This document shows, piece after piece, positions 27,175 through 37,469 of a stretch of DNA of 64,000 nt. A program made the position numbers and the translations under genes. Source of the stretch: Buttiauxella noackiae ATCC 51607 (GTDB taxonomy: Bacteria; Pseudomonadota; Gammaproteobacteria; Enterobacterales; Enterobacteriaceae); NCBI RefSeq assembly GCF_001654865.1, contig NZ_LXEO01000063.1, positions 1-64,000 on the forward strand. The letters run 5' to 3'. Numbering within the stretch: the stretch's first letter is position 1; each line of letters opens with the position of its first letter. The notes beneath the pieces were generated by a model that was not told the DNA's origin, made no database searches, and saw only the letters and a list, made by a program, of their open reading frames with translations.

Positions 27175-28770
27175 ATGGTATTTTTGAGAAATTCGTTATT
27201 TCCGGTAATGCTGATGAAACTGGTTCCGCATCAATTAATGGAGTTAAACAGCCCGTTTATTTGGCACTGGCCGTGGTTTATTTCTTGTGTCAATGCGGCT
27301 AAAGCTCACGGTTTTACGGGCATTATTCTTCATCAGCAGGAATTACTTTCGTTACTTGCCATTCCGTCACCGCTCAGTTACCGCCATGATGTTGAAAACC
27401 TTATTCACCAACAAAAAAATGCCCTGCAATATTTAAAAAAAGTCAGCGTTTATTTGCAGGAAAATAACCTCAGCTTCTGGCTACAAGGCGAAGCCGCACC
27501 GACCGATGACATCATCAGACGTAAATTCCCCGAGTTTTCTTTTGATGAGCGCAGCACGCCGGATTTCTGGCAACAATTTTATTCGTCGATATTGTCCCAA
27601 CTACTGCCATTATTACCGCACCTTGGCGGCCTGATATTAAGCCTGACCACGCCGCAATTTCAGACAGACGGCTGGCAGCAAAGCCTGCACCACGTCTGGA
27701 GCCAGTTGCGTGCTCAGGCCAAAAAACTGGTGCTGCGCGATTTCATTGATACCAGCTGGCCTCGCCAGCAGCTTTCCCGCGTGTTATCTGGCTTACCGGA
27801 CGATGTTCGGGCGTCCATCAAAGCCACGGAGCTGGATTACCATCCCGGCTTTGCCAATCATCCCAATATTGTTTCGCTCAGCGGGCGTAAAAAGTGGATC
27901 GAATACGATCTCTGGGGCACCGGCTACGGCTGGACGATCCTGCCGTGTTATCTGGCCGATGAAATCCAGGGCCGCCTCAGTTGGGCGACAAGCCTTGCCG
28001 ACCACAATATTGAAACCATCACGTCGCGCGTTTCGTGGCAATGGCTTCCGGATGGCTTAACCACGGATTCCGCCAACGCCATCAATCTTATTGGCCTGAG
28101 CCACGCCAATAACACCGAGCCTTCATCTGTTATCGACACCTGGATCGAGCAGCAAAACCTCGGCTTTCGCAGCAAATCAGATCGCCAACGTTTTAGCGCT
28201 TTGTACGCTTCCAGCCACGACTGGTTGTGCAAAACGCCGAATCTTTTAGGGCGGCGCATGCACTACCAAAGCCAGATCCCGGAAAGCTACGCTCAGGCCC
28301 AACAACTGCTGCACACGGACATTCGCAGCGCCAACTGGGCGCAGGCTTTTCAGCCGTTATTCCCAACCGATGATCCCGCGCTTGGTGCCGAACAGCGCCA
28401 GCTCATCGGGCTTGAAAAAGAGAGTGCCCACTTCATTGCCACCGCAGCGTTACAACAGCTCCGCGAACTGCGCATCACCTGCCACAACGAAACTCTTGAG
28501 CGCCTCGAAGCCGCATGGCGCAACGCTGAAATGTACGGTCAGTTGTTCTCGCAAGTCGCCTTCGCGGTAAGCGACCTGCAAATGGCCGAACATTACGGCG
28601 ATGCCGCGCAGGTGACGAAAACGGCGATGCATCACCATGAAAAATTACTGCGCTTTGCCGATACGCTGGAACGTTGGGCCGATTCACCACCGCCTGGCAG
28701 CCCGAACTATGTTTCTGTTTTATTGAACGCCGAACGGTTGCGCAGGTTCGCCTTAAGTCTGCTGGGATAA
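27175..28770 (+). CDS. Uncharacterised protein, possibly a TIM-barrel glycoside-hydrolase relative
   Basis: I do not recognise this protein (up to 531 residues). It is soluble, has no signal peptide, is Trp-, His- and Gln-rich, and has a helical C-terminal part (about 330-525). Residues about 165-270 (LVLRDFIDTSWPRQ, then the ASIKATELDYHP, NIVSLSGRKKWIEYDLWG and LADEIQGRLSW stretches) recall the TIM-barrel layout of GH67-type alpha-glucuronidases, but this is only an impression. The start is uncertain: 27175, 27208 and 27214 are all in frame, and none has a strong ribosome site. It is divergent from the Gfo/Idh gene, so a role in sugar or glycoside catabolism is inferred. Confidence 0.6.
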   Translation: MVFLRNSLFPVMLMKLVPHQLMELNSPFIWHWPWFISCVNAAKAHGFTGIILHQQELLSLLAIPSPLSYRHDVENLIHQQKNALQYLKKVSVYLQENNLSFWLQGEAAPTDDIIRRKFPEFSFDERSTPDFWQQFYSSILSQLLPLLPHLGGLILSLTTPQFQTDGWQQSLHHVWSQLRAQAKKLVLRDFIDTSWPRQQLSRVLSGLPDDVRASIKATELDYHPGFANHPNIVSLSGRKKWIEYDLWGTGYGWTILPCYLADEIQGRLSWATSLADHNIETITSRVSWQWLPDGLTTDSANAINLIGLSHANNTEPSSVIDTWIEQQNLGFRSKSDRQRFSALYASSHDWLCKTPNLLGRRMHYQSQIPESYAQAQQLLHTDIRSANWAQAFQPLFPTDDPALGAEQRQLIGLEKESAHFIATAALQQLRELRITCHNETLERLEAAWRNAEMYGQLFSQVAFAVSDLQMAEHYGDAAQVTKTAMHHHEKLLRFADTLERWADSPPPGSPNYVSVLLNAERLRRFALSLLG

Positions 28771-29047
28771 TCATAAGAAGGTGGAATGTGGTTGTCGTGC
28801 TGGCGCTGGTGAGTAAAACGGCGCGAAACCCAACAATGCTAAAACTCGCGATCGCGCTCGCAGAATGGCGAAATTCTCTGTGATTCACATCACGTAGCGC
28901 GGGGGGAAAAGTGTGAAGGACGGCGTGTGGTTCTGGGAAAAGTGCGAGATTGATCGCGCTAACATACCGTGGGCATCGTCTTATCAATGGCAAACTCTTA
29001 CCACTCCGTCTAAACTAGGTTCAAATATCGAAATTTGAGCGTAGTTT

Positions 29048-30343
29048 ATGGCGATCAGCAAACCCCCTTCATTCCCGGCGAGTTCCAGCATCAGCATGGA
29101 AACCTTAACTCATTACAACCGCTACAACCGTCTGGTGGATGAAAAAGGGCGCTATCTGCCGTTTGATGATTTTCAGTATCGCGTTGCGCATGGCGACGAT
29201 CCTGCGATTGCGTGGCGGTTTACCCGCATGGCGCGAGACTCGGCTATTCAGCGCATTGAATACCGTAATGAGAAAGGTGAACAAGCCGGATTTAACCTGA
29301 CCCCAGGCATTCTGGCCACCCTCGAACTGGTGGATAAATATACGACTCGCCTTGCGCTGGATGACATCCGCCGCCGCCTCAGCGCCAGCGGTGCAGAACT
29401 GGCCCAACTTCAGATCGATGAAGCGATTACCAGTTCGCAGCTTGAGGGCGCAAACACCACAACCCTGGTCGCGCGGGAGATGCTTTCTACCGGACGCCGG
29501 GCACGGACAGAGGGCGAGCAGATGATCGCGGGCAACGCCCGTTTGATGGCTGAAATCGGCGAGCATCTGAATGAGCCGCTAACCGTTGATCTGATCTGCC
29601 ATTTTCACGCGGTCGGGATGAGCGGTATTAACGACGAAACCTACACGCCAGGCCTTTTCCGGGAAACCGATGACATTGTGATTGCAGACCGGAGCGGCGA
29701 TATCGTTCACCAGCCGCCAGTTGCGGCCAATATCCTTCGCCGTCTGGAGACAGTTTGCGAGTGGGCTAACGATACTTCGGGCTACATTCATCCCATGATT
29801 CGGGCCTGTATCCTGCACTTTATGATTGCTCATGAGCACCCATTCAGAGACGGGAACGGGCGCACCAGCCGGGCTCTTTTCTACTGGAGCATGCTGAAAT
29901 CGGGCTATGAAGTATTTCGCTACTTGTCTATCAGCAGCTTGTTGCATAACGCTGCCGTCAAATATGCGCACAGCTACCAGTACACCGAAACGGACGGCAT
30001 GGATTTGACCTACTTCCTGGATTATCAGGCCAGCGTTATCACCCGTGTGGTTAACGGGCTGCAGGAGCATATCAACACGCTGGTAAACCGCCGCGCGGTG
30101 CTCGATCGTCGTTTGTTTGAATCCGGTGCTTTAAGCCGCCTGACCCAGCGCCAGGTTACGTTGCTAAACGTTCTGCTGGCAACGCCAGGCAAGACATTCA
30201 CGAGCATAGAAACAGGCGGGGCACTAGGCGTATCGACGCAAACGGCGCGGCGCGATCTGCGCGTGCTGGTGGCTGAAGGTTTGGTTATTGCTATAAGTGC
30301 CAATGACCAGCTAACGACTTATAGGGCGAATACTGAAGGGTGA
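29048..30343 (+). CDS. Fic-family protein with autoinhibitory helix and winged-helix C-terminus
   Basis: Fic enzymes transfer AMP (or related groups) to hydroxyl side chains of target proteins. This 431-residue protein carries a complete active-site motif HPFRDGNGR at residues 264-272, with catalytic His264. An inhibitory-helix motif of the (S/T)xxxE(G/N) type occurs N-terminally, SSQLEG at 129-134 with Glu133, making it a class II Fic. The last ~80 residues (LTQRQVTLLNVLLATPGK, then STQTARRDLRVLVAEGL) form a winged-helix DNA-binding domain. It is cytoplasmic and monocistronic. No antitoxin gene is adjacent, as expected when the inhibitor is built in. The target is unknown. Confidence 0.88.
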   Translation: MAISKPPSFPASSSISMETLTHYNRYNRLVDEKGRYLPFDDFQYRVAHGDDPAIAWRFTRMARDSAIQRIEYRNEKGEQAGFNLTPGILATLELVDKYTTRLALDDIRRRLSASGAELAQLQIDEAITSSQLEGANTTTLVAREMLSTGRRARTEGEQMIAGNARLMAEIGEHLNEPLTVDLICHFHAVGMSGINDETYTPGLFRETDDIVIADRSGDIVHQPPVAANILRRLETVCEWANDTSGYIHPMIRACILHFMIAHEHPFRDGNGRTSRALFYWSMLKSGYEVFRYLSISSLLHNAAVKYAHSYQYTETDGMDLTYFLDYQASVITRVVNGLQEHINTLVNRRAVLDRRLFESGALSRLTQRQVTLLNVLLATPGKTFTSIETGGALGVSTQTARRDLRVLVAEGLVIAISANDQLTTYRANTEG

Positions 30344-30477
30344 GCGGTTTTTAGTTTTGTGCATTGCAGTCATAAACTTGCGGGTCGGCCAGTTTAAATT
30401 TTTCGCCAAATGTCGTCTCTTAATCGACATTTCAACAAAAAACTAAACCCGTCCTGGCAGCGAAGGAGAGAAAATTC

Positions 30478-30497
30478 CCCGGCTCATAAGAGCCGGG
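30478..30497 (-). terminator. actP operon terminator
   Basis: CCCGGCTC-ATAA-GAGCCGGG hairpin 16 bases beyond the actP stop; on the minus strand it is followed by GGAATTTTC. Confidence 0.75.
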
Positions 30498-30512
30498 AAA
30501 AGTTAAAATTAA

Positions 30513-32171
30513 TCAGTGAGCGCGACCCTGCTCAATACCAATCCCGGTCTGGGAGCGGATAAACTGAGCGCGGAATTTCTCACGTTCGAGATTACCTTCC
30601 GGGCTGTTATCGGTTGCTGAGAACACCCAAATCCCCACGAACGCCACCAGAATCGAGAACAGCGCCGGGTATTCGTACGGGAAGATAGCCGTTGCGTGGC
30701 CCAGCACCTGCACCCAAACCGTTGGGCCGAGGATCATCAGGATCACTGCGGTTAACAGACCCAGCCAGCCGCCGACCATTGCGCCGCGCGTGGTCAGTTT
30801 CGACCAGTACATGGAAAGCAGGATAATTGGGAAATTACAGCTCGCCGCAATTGAGAACGCGAGGCCGACCATGAAGGCAATGTTCTGATTTTCGAACAAA
30901 ATCCCCAGCCCGATAGCGACCACACCCAGTATCACCACCGTGATTTTCGACACCCGCAACTCATCACGTTCTGACGCGCCTTTGCGGAACACGTTGGCGT
31001 AGAGGTCATGCGAAACCGCTGATGCGCCTGCCAGCGTCAGGCCTGCAACTACCGCCAGAATCGTCGCGAAGGCAACCGCTGAGATGAAGCCCAGGAACAG
31101 GCTGCCACCCACGGCGTCAGCCAGGTGAACCGCCGCCATGTTATTGCCGCCAATCAACGCGCCAGCTGCATCTTTAAACGCTGGGTTTGCACCCACCAAC
31201 ATGATGGCGCCAAAGCCGATGATAAAGGTCAGGATGTAGAAATAGCCCATGAAGCCGGTGGCATACAGCACGCTTTTCCGCGCTTCTTTGGCATCGCTGA
31301 CGGTGAAGAAACGCATCAGAATGTGTGGCAAACCAGCGGTACCAAACATTAAACCTAATCCCAGCGAAAGTGCGGATATCGGGTCTTTGACCAGCCCGCC
31401 CGGGCTCATGATTGCCACGCCTTTCGGGTGGACGGCAATCGCTTCGGCAAACAGGTTATTGAAGCTGAAGCCCACGTGTTTCATCACCATAAAGGCCATG
31501 AAACTTGCGCCGAACAGCAGCAATACCGCTTTGATGATTTGCACCCAGGTGGTCGCCAGCATACCGCCGAACAACACGTACATCACCATCAGCACGCCAA
31601 CCAAAACGACCGCCACGTGATAGTTCAGGCCGAACAGTAACTGGATAAGTTTGCCCGCGCCAACCATCTGAGCAATCAGGTAAAGCGCGACCACCACCAG
31701 CGAGCCACAGGCCGACAGAATACGGATTGGCCCTTGTTTCAGGCGATAAGAGGCGACATCGGCAAAGGTATATTTGCCGAGATTTCTCAGGCGTTCCGCA
31801 ATCAGGAACAGGATAATTGGCCAGCCGACCAAAAAGCCCAGCGAGTAAATCAGGCCGTCGTAGCCGGAGGTGAACACCAGTGCGGAAATACCGAGGAATG
31901 ACGCGGCAGACATATAGTCTCCCGCAATCGCCAGGCCATTCTGGAAGCCAGTGATATTGCCGCCCGCAGTGTAGTAATCGCTACGCGTGCGGGTTCTTTT
32001 TGACGCCCAATAAGTGATGCCCAGGGTAAAGGCGACGAAAATGACGAACATAATAATCGCCTGCCAGTTGGTCGGCTGGCGTTGCACAGCCCCCGTAATC
32101 GCATCAGCGGCAAAGGCGGATGCAGGCAGGCTCAGGAGCGGTGCGGCGATGACGCCGAGTAAACGTTTCAT
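30513..32171 (-). CDS. actP: Acetate permease ActP
   Basis: ActP is a sodium:solute symporter (SSS family) for acetate and other short carboxylates in the inner membrane. The 552-residue protein starts with a cleavable-looking signal (about 1-22) followed by some 13 hydrophobic segments; the SSS signature regions [20 protein letters not shown] (near 65) and [18 protein letters not shown] (near 380) are present. It is the last gene of acs-yjcH-actP and overlaps yjcH by 4 bases (ATGA). Confidence 0.96.
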   Translation of the reverse strand: MKRLLGVIAAPLLSLPASAFAADAITGAVQRQPTNWQAIIMFVIFVAFTLGITYWASKRTRTRSDYYTAGGNITGFQNGLAIAGDYMSAASFLGISALVFTSGYDGLIYSLGFLVGWPIILFLIAERLRNLGKYTFADVASYRLKQGPIRILSACGSLVVVALYLIAQMVGAGKLIQLLFGLNYHVAVVLVGVLMVMYVLFGGMLATTWVQIIKAVLLLFGASFMAFMVMKHVGFSFNNLFAEAIAVHPKGVAIMSPGGLVKDPISALSLGLGLMFGTAGLPHILMRFFTVSDAKEARKSVLYATGFMGYFYILTFIIGFGAIMLVGANPAFKDAAGALIGGNNMAAVHLADAVGGSLFLGFISAVAFATILAVVAGLTLAGASAVSHDLYANVFRKGASERDELRVSKITVVILGVVAIGLGILFENQNIAFMVGLAFSIAASCNFPIILLSMYWSKLTTRGAMVGGWLGLLTAVILMILGPTVWVQVLGHATAIFPYEYPALFSILVAFVGIWVFSATDNSPEGNLEREKFRAQFIRSQTGIGIEQGRAH

Positions 32172-32485
32172 GATACTTTCACCTCGCGTACCACTTCGTT
32201 ATTCAGACGATCAAATTCGCCGTTCGCCCGCCAGACATATACGCCTGTCAGGAAGAAGGAAATCAAAATAACCCCAACGCCAATCGGAATGCCGCGCGTC
32301 ACCGTGGTGCCGGGATGTAAAGGTGTGCCTAGCCAGGCAGGTGCGAACGCAATCAGCAAAATAAAACTGACGTAAATCACGAGCACGATAAGAGACAAAA
32401 TGGTGGCAAACCGTTGCCGTTTTTCGACTAACTCCCTGAATTGCGCACTGTCTTCTATCCGCTGATAAATGTTGGAATCATTCAT
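32168..32485 (-). CDS. yjcH: DUF485 inner-membrane protein YjcH
   Basis: A 105-residue membrane protein with two hydrophobic segments (about 28-48 and 60-82), cotranscribed with actP in E. coli. It is thought to be an accessory to acetate uptake but is not biochemically defined. The start at 32485 ([13 protein letters not shown]) follows a GGAG ribosome site; a longer in-frame ORF reads back through an ERIC element and is rejected. Length fits E. coli YjcH (104). Confidence 0.93.
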   Translation of the reverse strand: MNDSNIYQRIEDSAQFRELVEKRQRFATILSLIVLVIYVSFILLIAFAPAWLGTPLHPGTTVTRGIPIGVGVILISFFLTGVYVWRANGEFDRLNNEVVREVKVS

Positions 32486-32502
32486 CACAAAGTCTCCAGA
32501 GA

Positions 32503-32625
32503 ATTCCCTTCGTCTTTTGCGCCGCAGGGGGGTTGGCTGCATTCGCGCACCCCAGTCACTTACTTGTGTAAGCTCCTGGGGATTTGCTCGTTTGCCGCCT
32601 TCCTGCAACGCAAAATCCTTTGGGA
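32503..32625. repeat. ERIC element, copy 4 (diverged)
   Basis: CCCAGTCACTTACTTGTGTA then AGCTCCTGGGGATTTG, flanked by TTGGCTGCATTCGCGCA and TTGCCGCCTTCCTGCAA; the outer ends are degenerate. It lies between acs and yjcH, inside the acetate operon. Confidence 0.85.
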
Positions 32626-32675
32626 ATTAGGGTTAGGTTGGGTTTTTATAATTGCCTCTCACCTGCAGAAACGGC

Positions 32676-32752
32676 GTAGGGGGATAAGCGAAGCGCCATC
32701 CACCTTAGAAGAACGTCTCACTGGCGGATGGCGTTGCACTTATCCGCCCTAC
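32676..32752. repeat. REP/BIME-like pair 3 (acs-yjcH)
   Basis: GTAGGGGGATAAGCGAAGCG plus CCATCCACC, followed by an inverted partner GGCGGATGGCGTTGCACTTA plus TCCGCCCTAC. With ERIC copy 4 it makes a 298-base insert between acs and yjcH. Confidence 0.78.
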
Positions 32753-32784
32753 ATCCGGAGATGAGAGGGCGGGGGCCTGAATGG

Positions 32785-34743
32785 TTAAGATGGCATCGTA
32801 ATAGCTTGTTTTTCTTCCAGTAACTTCTCAACAACGCCCGGATCGGCAAGCGTTGAAGTATCACCAAAGTTGCTGGTGTCTCCGGCGGCGATTTTGCGCA
32901 AAATACGACGCATAATTTTGCCGGAGCGGGTTTTAGGTAGTGAATCCGTCCAGTGCAGAATATCCGGCGTGGCAAGCGGGCCAATCTCTTTACGCACCCA
33001 GTTGCGCACTTCGGTATACAGCTCCGGCGTTGGCTCTTCGCCGTGATTCAGCGTGACGTAGGCATAAATCGCCTGGCCTTTAATGTTATGCGGAATGCCG
33101 ACCACAGCCGCCTCGGCGACTTTCGGATGCGACACCAGCGCAGACTCGATTTCTGCGGTGCCCAGGCGGTGACCGGAAACGTTCAACACGTCATCCACGC
33201 GACCGGTGATCCAGTAGTAACCGTCTTCGTCGCGACGCGCGCCGTCACCGCTGAAGTACATATTTTTGAAGGTCGAGAAATAGGTTTGCTCAAAACGTTC
33301 GTGGTCCCCAAACAGCGTGCGCGCCTGGCCCGGCCATGAATCGGTGATCACCAGATTGCCTTCGGTTGCGCCTTGCTGCGGGTTACCTTCGTTATCCACC
33401 AGTGCTGGTTGCACGCCAAAGAACGGGCGCGTGGCGGAACCGGCTTTCAGCTCGGTCGCACCTGGCAGTGGGGTTATCATGAAGCCACCGGTTTCGGTCT
33501 GCCACCAGGTATCCACCACCGGGCATTTTTCGTTACCGATTTTCTTCCAGTACCACTCCCACGCTTCCGGGTTAATCGGCTCGCCGACAGAACCCAAAAT
33601 ACGCAGCGACGAGCGATCTGTATTTTCAATCGCCTTATCGCCTTCTGCCATCAACGCACGAATCGCAGTCGGTGCAGTGTAGAGAATATTTACTTTATGC
33701 TTATCAACTACCTGCGCCATACGGTTTGGTGCTGGCCAGTTTGGTACGCCTTCAAACATCAGTGTGATAGCACCACACGCCAGCGGGCCGTACAGCAGAT
33801 AGCTGTGGCCGGTGACCCAGCCCACGTCGGCGGTGCACCAGTAAACGTCGCCCGGATGATAATCAAAGACATATTTAAAGGTGGTTGCGGCATACACCAG
33901 ATAACCGCCGGTGGTGTGCAGCACCCCTTTTGGCTTGCCGGTTGAACCGGAGGTGTAAAGGATAAACAGCGGATCTTCGGCGTTCACTTCCACCGGCTGG
34001 TGGTGTGCGCTGGCTTTCTCAACCAGCTCGTTCCACCACAGGTCGCGGCCTTCATGCCACTCGATATTGCCGCCGGTACGCTTGAGCACAACAACATGCT
34101 CAACGGTTTTAACGCCAGGGTTTTTCAGCGCGTCATCGACGTTTTTCTTCAGTGGAATAGAACGCCCCGCGCGAATGCCTTCGTCGGCGGTAATCACCAG
34201 TTTAGAGCTGGAGTCGATGATGCGCCCGGCAACGGCTTCCGGTGAGAAGCCACCAAAAATCACGGAATGCACCGCGCCGATTCGGGCACAGGCCAGCATC
34301 GCAACGGCGGCTTCCGGCACCATCGGCATATAAATTGCGACCACATCGCCTTTCTTGATGCCCAGTTCCACCAGGGTATTGGCAAAACGGCACACTTCAC
34401 GGTGCAGTTCGCGGTAGGTAATGGTTTTGCTCTGGGTGGCGTCGTCGCCTTCCCAGATGATCGCGGTCTGATCGCCACAATCTTTCAGGTGCCTGTCCAG
34501 GCAGTTGGCGGCGAGGTTCAGCGTGCCGTCTTCATACCATTTAATAGAGACGTTGCCCGGTGCGAACGAGGTGTTTTTTACCTTTTGATAGGGCTTGATC
34601 CAGTCAAGGATCTTACCTTGTTCACCCCAAAATGCGTCGGGATCATGTACCGAGTGTTGGTACATGGATTGGTATTGCTCCGGGGTTATCAGGCAATTGT
34701 CCGCGATATTGGCGGGAATGGCGTGTTTATGTATTTGGCTCAT
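32785..34743 (-). CDS. acs: Acetyl-CoA synthetase Acs
   Basis: Acs activates acetate to acetyl-CoA via acetyl-AMP, the high-affinity acetate scavenging route. The 652-residue protein has the AMP-forming signature [15 protein letters not shown] (near 265), the adenylate loop WWQTETGG (near 414), and the hinge region followed by the acetylatable-lysine loop [14 protein letters not shown] (Lys609 region). Length fits E. coli Acs (652). A GGAGAAA-type ribosome site (AAAAGGAGAAAAAAA) precedes the ATG. In E. coli acs is divergent from nrfA; here the nrf genes are missing and fdhF lies upstream on the same strand. Confidence 0.97.
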   Translation of the reverse strand: MSQIHKHAIPANIADNCLITPEQYQSMYQHSVHDPDAFWGEQGKILDWIKPYQKVKNTSFAPGNVSIKWYEDGTLNLAANCLDRHLKDCGDQTAIIWEGDDATQSKTITYRELHREVCRFANTLVELGIKKGDVVAIYMPMVPEAAVAMLACARIGAVHSVIFGGFSPEAVAGRIIDSSSKLVITADEGIRAGRSIPLKKNVDDALKNPGVKTVEHVVVLKRTGGNIEWHEGRDLWWNELVEKASAHHQPVEVNAEDPLFILYTSGSTGKPKGVLHTTGGYLVYAATTFKYVFDYHPGDVYWCTADVGWVTGHSYLLYGPLACGAITLMFEGVPNWPAPNRMAQVVDKHKVNILYTAPTAIRALMAEGDKAIENTDRSSLRILGSVGEPINPEAWEWYWKKIGNEKCPVVDTWWQTETGGFMITPLPGATELKAGSATRPFFGVQPALVDNEGNPQQGATEGNLVITDSWPGQARTLFGDHERFEQTYFSTFKNMYFSGDGARRDEDGYYWITGRVDDVLNVSGHRLGTAEIESALVSHPKVAEAAVVGIPHNIKGQAIYAYVTLNHGEEPTPELYTEVRNWVRKEIGPLATPDILHWTDSLPKTRSGKIMRRILRKIAAGDTSNFGDTSTLADPGVVEKLLEEKQAITMPS

Positions 34744-34898
34744 GCTTTTTTTCTCCTTTTAGGATGTTAATAATATGTCACATAAACGTTAATCGGAGAG
34801 TGCCTGGGAAGCTTTGTTTATTATTTGGGCGACAGATCACGCATTAATTAAATGGTTGAAAATTTAATCAATACATCCGGTGGAGAGAGGGAAGAAAA

Positions 34899-34928
34899 GC
34901 AAAAAAAAGCTGCCAGATAGGCAGCTTT
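34899..34928 (-). terminator. Terminator downstream of fdhF
   Basis: AAAGCTGCC / GGCAGCTTT stem with a 5-base loop; on the minus strand it runs into eight T residues. It lies about 95 bases beyond the fdhF stop, after a REP pair, and separates fdhF from the acs promoter. Confidence 0.85.
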
Positions 34929-34939
34929 CGAGTGTTTTC

Positions 34940-35015
34940 GTAGGGCGGTTAAGCGTAGCGTCAACCGCCACAACTTGCGAAATGGTGGATGACGCCTGCG
35001 GCTTATCCACCCTAC
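34940..35015. repeat. REP/BIME-like pair 4 (fdhF 3' end)
   Basis: GTAGGGCGGTTAAGCGTAGC then GTCAACCGCC, and an inverted partner GGTGGATGACGCCTGCGGCT then TATCCACCCTAC, between fdhF and its terminator. Confidence 0.8.
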
Positions 35016-35020
35016 ACTTA

Positions 35021-37168
35021 TTAACCCGCAGCGCTTTCGCGCAAACTGGCTTTTAGCTTGTTGTACTCGTCAATCACATACTGCTCGGCAGCTTTCTGAT
35101 CGGCGATCGGCTCGACACGAACGGCGCAATATTTGTACTCCGGCGTTTTAGTAATCGGGCTGAGGTTTTCAGTCACCAACTCGTTACAGGCGCCAATCCA
35201 CCACTGGTAAGTCATGTAAACGGCACCTTTATTAGGGCGTTCGCTCACATTCGCACGCGTGATAACACGGCCTTTACGGGAGTTCACCCACACCAGCGCT
35301 TCATCTTCGATACCCAAACGGGCGGCATCGTCGATGTGGATTTGCGCATAGCCTGGTTCATCCGCCAGGGCTGCCAGCGCCGCACAGTTGCCGGTCATCG
35401 AACGGCAAGAGTAGTGGCCCACTTCACGCACCGTCGAAAGCACCATCGGGTACTCTTCGGTGACTTTGTCGATTGGCGGTGCCCAGTCACAGGTAAAGAA
35501 CTCGCCCAGGCCGTTTGCACGGTCGAACTTACCGTCGTACAAGAACGAAGTACCCTGGTCGCTTTCAGCTACATCGCGGCAAGGCCATTGGATATAACCC
35601 AGCTCGCCCATTTTCTCGTATGTTGCCCCATAGAAATCAGGGCAAAGGCCACGCAACTCATCCCAGATTTCCTGGGTGTTGTTGTAATGCATCGGATAAC
35701 CCATACGGGTGGCGATCTCACTGATGATCTGCCAGTCCGTTTTCAGGTCCCACTTTGGCTCAACTGCTTTAAAGAAGCGTTGGAAACCACGGTCAGCGGC
35801 GGTATAAACGCCTTCATGTTCACCCCAGGAGGTGGACGGCAAAATCACATCGGCCGCAGCCGCGGTTTTGGTCATGAAGATATCTTGTACAATCACCAGC
35901 TCAAGCTCTTCAAACGCTTTGCGAACAGCTGAAAGCTCCGCATCGGTTTGAAGTGGATCTTCGCCCATGATGTACGCGGCATACACTTCGCCATGCGCCA
36001 CACGGTGTGGCAGTTCGCTGATGCGATAGCCGGTGTGTGCAGGCAGCGATGGCACGCCCCACGCTTTCGCGAACTTCTCGCGGCTGACTTCGTCTTTCAC
36101 GTACTGGTAGCCAGGATAGGTATCTGGCAGTGCGCCCATATCACAAGCACCCTGTACGTTGTTCTGGCCGCGAACCGGGTTAACACCGACGTTCGGTTTA
36201 CCCAGGTTGCCCGTCATCAACGCAAGGCTTGTCAGCGAACGAACAGTTTCCACGCCCTGATAGAACTGGGTAACACCCATGCCCCACAGAATCGTGGCGG
36301 TTTTCGCCTTCGCGTACATACGTGCTGCTGCACGAATTTCTGCTGCCGTAACACCCGTGATTTCTTCAACAGATTCAGGCGTATAGCCAGCAACAATTTT
36401 GCGATACTCGTCGAAACCTTCCGTACGGGAAGCCACGAATGACTGGTCGTACAGATTTTCTTCGATAATCACATGCCCGATTGCGTTAAGCAGGGCGATG
36501 TTAGAACCATTTTTTAACTGCAAATGCATATCGGCAATGCGCGCGGTTTCAATTTTACGCGGATCGACAACAATGATTTGCGCCCCTTTTTGCTTCGCTT
36601 TAATCACGCGGTTAGCAACGATAGGGTGTGAATCTGCCGGGTTATACCCGAACACAAACACTAAATCGGTATCTTCAATCTCAACGATTGAGTTACTCAT
36701 AGCGCCGTTACCGACCGATTGGTGCAGACCTGCAACCGATGGGCCGTGTCAGACGCGTGCGCAGCAATCGACGTTATTAGTACCAATAACGGCGCGCGCA
36801 AATTTCTGCATTACATAGTTAGTTTCGTTGCCTGTACCGCGGGAAGAACCGGTGGTCATGATGGCATCGGAGCCGTGCTTCGCTTTGATTTCACTCAGGC
36901 GAGTACTGACGTAGTTCAGTGCTTCATCCCAGGAAACGTTTTCGAGTTTGCCGCCTTTCTGGCGACGAATCATCGGTGACTTAAGGCGCGGGGTGAGGAT
37001 TTTAGTATCGTTAATAAAATCCCAGCCGTAGTAACCCTTCAGGCAAAGATCGCCCTGGTTAGTTTTACCTTGAGCCGCTTCCGCCTTGACGACTTTGCCG
37101 TTATCGACCACGAGGTTGATTTTGCAACCCGAGGCACAATAGGGGCAAACCGTGACGACTTTTTTCAT
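35021..37168 (-). CDS. fdhF: Formate dehydrogenase H, selenocysteine-containing (FdhF)
   Basis: FdhF is the cytosolic molybdenum-selenium formate dehydrogenase of the formate hydrogenlyase complex: formate to CO2, electrons to hydrogenase 3. The coding sequence is continuous through one in-frame TGA at 36751-36749, which is selenocysteine 140 (context CCARV-U-HGPSVAG). The [4Fe-4S] motif CPYCASGCK is at the N-terminus and the molybdopterin-binding domains follow. Starting at 37168 (GGAGC ribosome site) the product is 715 residues, equal to E. coli FdhF. No hyc or hyp genes are nearby. It has a sigma-54-type promoter. Confidence 0.96.
36712..36751 (-). other. Selenocysteine codon and bacterial SECIS hairpin of fdhF
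   Basis: The UGA at 36751-36749 is followed directly, within coding sequence, by the SECIS stem-loop that SelB binds. On the mRNA it includes the apical GGUUGCAGGUCUGCACC portion, with the GGUCU loop (bulged U and GU essential for SelB), and matches E. coli fdhF as I remember it. Confidence 0.92.
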
Positions 37169-37237
37169 CAGTGTTGCTCCAGTCAATGCTGTTAAAAGTG
37201 GTGTGACACTAAACAGCTGATCACATCTCCCCGCTTT

Positions 37238-37256
37238 AATGCATTATCTATGCCAC
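37238..37256 (-). promoter_or_regulatory. Sigma-54 promoter of fdhF
   Basis: On the minus strand, TGGCATAGATAATGCA has GG (37254-37253) and GC (37242-37241) separated by exactly 10 bases, the -24/-12 geometry of sigma-54. It predicts a start about 60 bases before the fdhF ATG. E. coli fdhF is RpoN- and FhlA-dependent; the FhlA upstream sites would fall around 37310-37370, which has TGACG/CGTCA-rich sequence, but I cannot place them precisely. Confidence 0.75.
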
Positions 37257-37469
37257 ATATTAAGTACGGGATTAGCAGGCATCTTACGGAGAAGGTGAGG
37301 GCAAAACCCTGACGAAACACAGGTCATCGTCAAAAGTGACGTGTCGACCAATGCAGGGTTTGTGACACTGGTTGAATTTTCAGCACGGTTGTCTGTCATT
37401 TTCGCGGCACTCCTCCAACAATCGCTCACACTTAAATTTGACTCTTTGCATCCTCCACGGAGAACAACC

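Noticed and set aside
32486-32608. A longer yjcH starting at 32608
   Set aside because: The extension reads through an ERIC element; the start at 32485 has a ribosome site and gives the E. coli length.
36749-37168. fdhF as a pseudogene split by a TGA stop
   Set aside because: The TGA is in the conserved selenocysteine context (CCARV-U-HGPS), is followed by a SECIS hairpin, and both halves are full length and well conserved.
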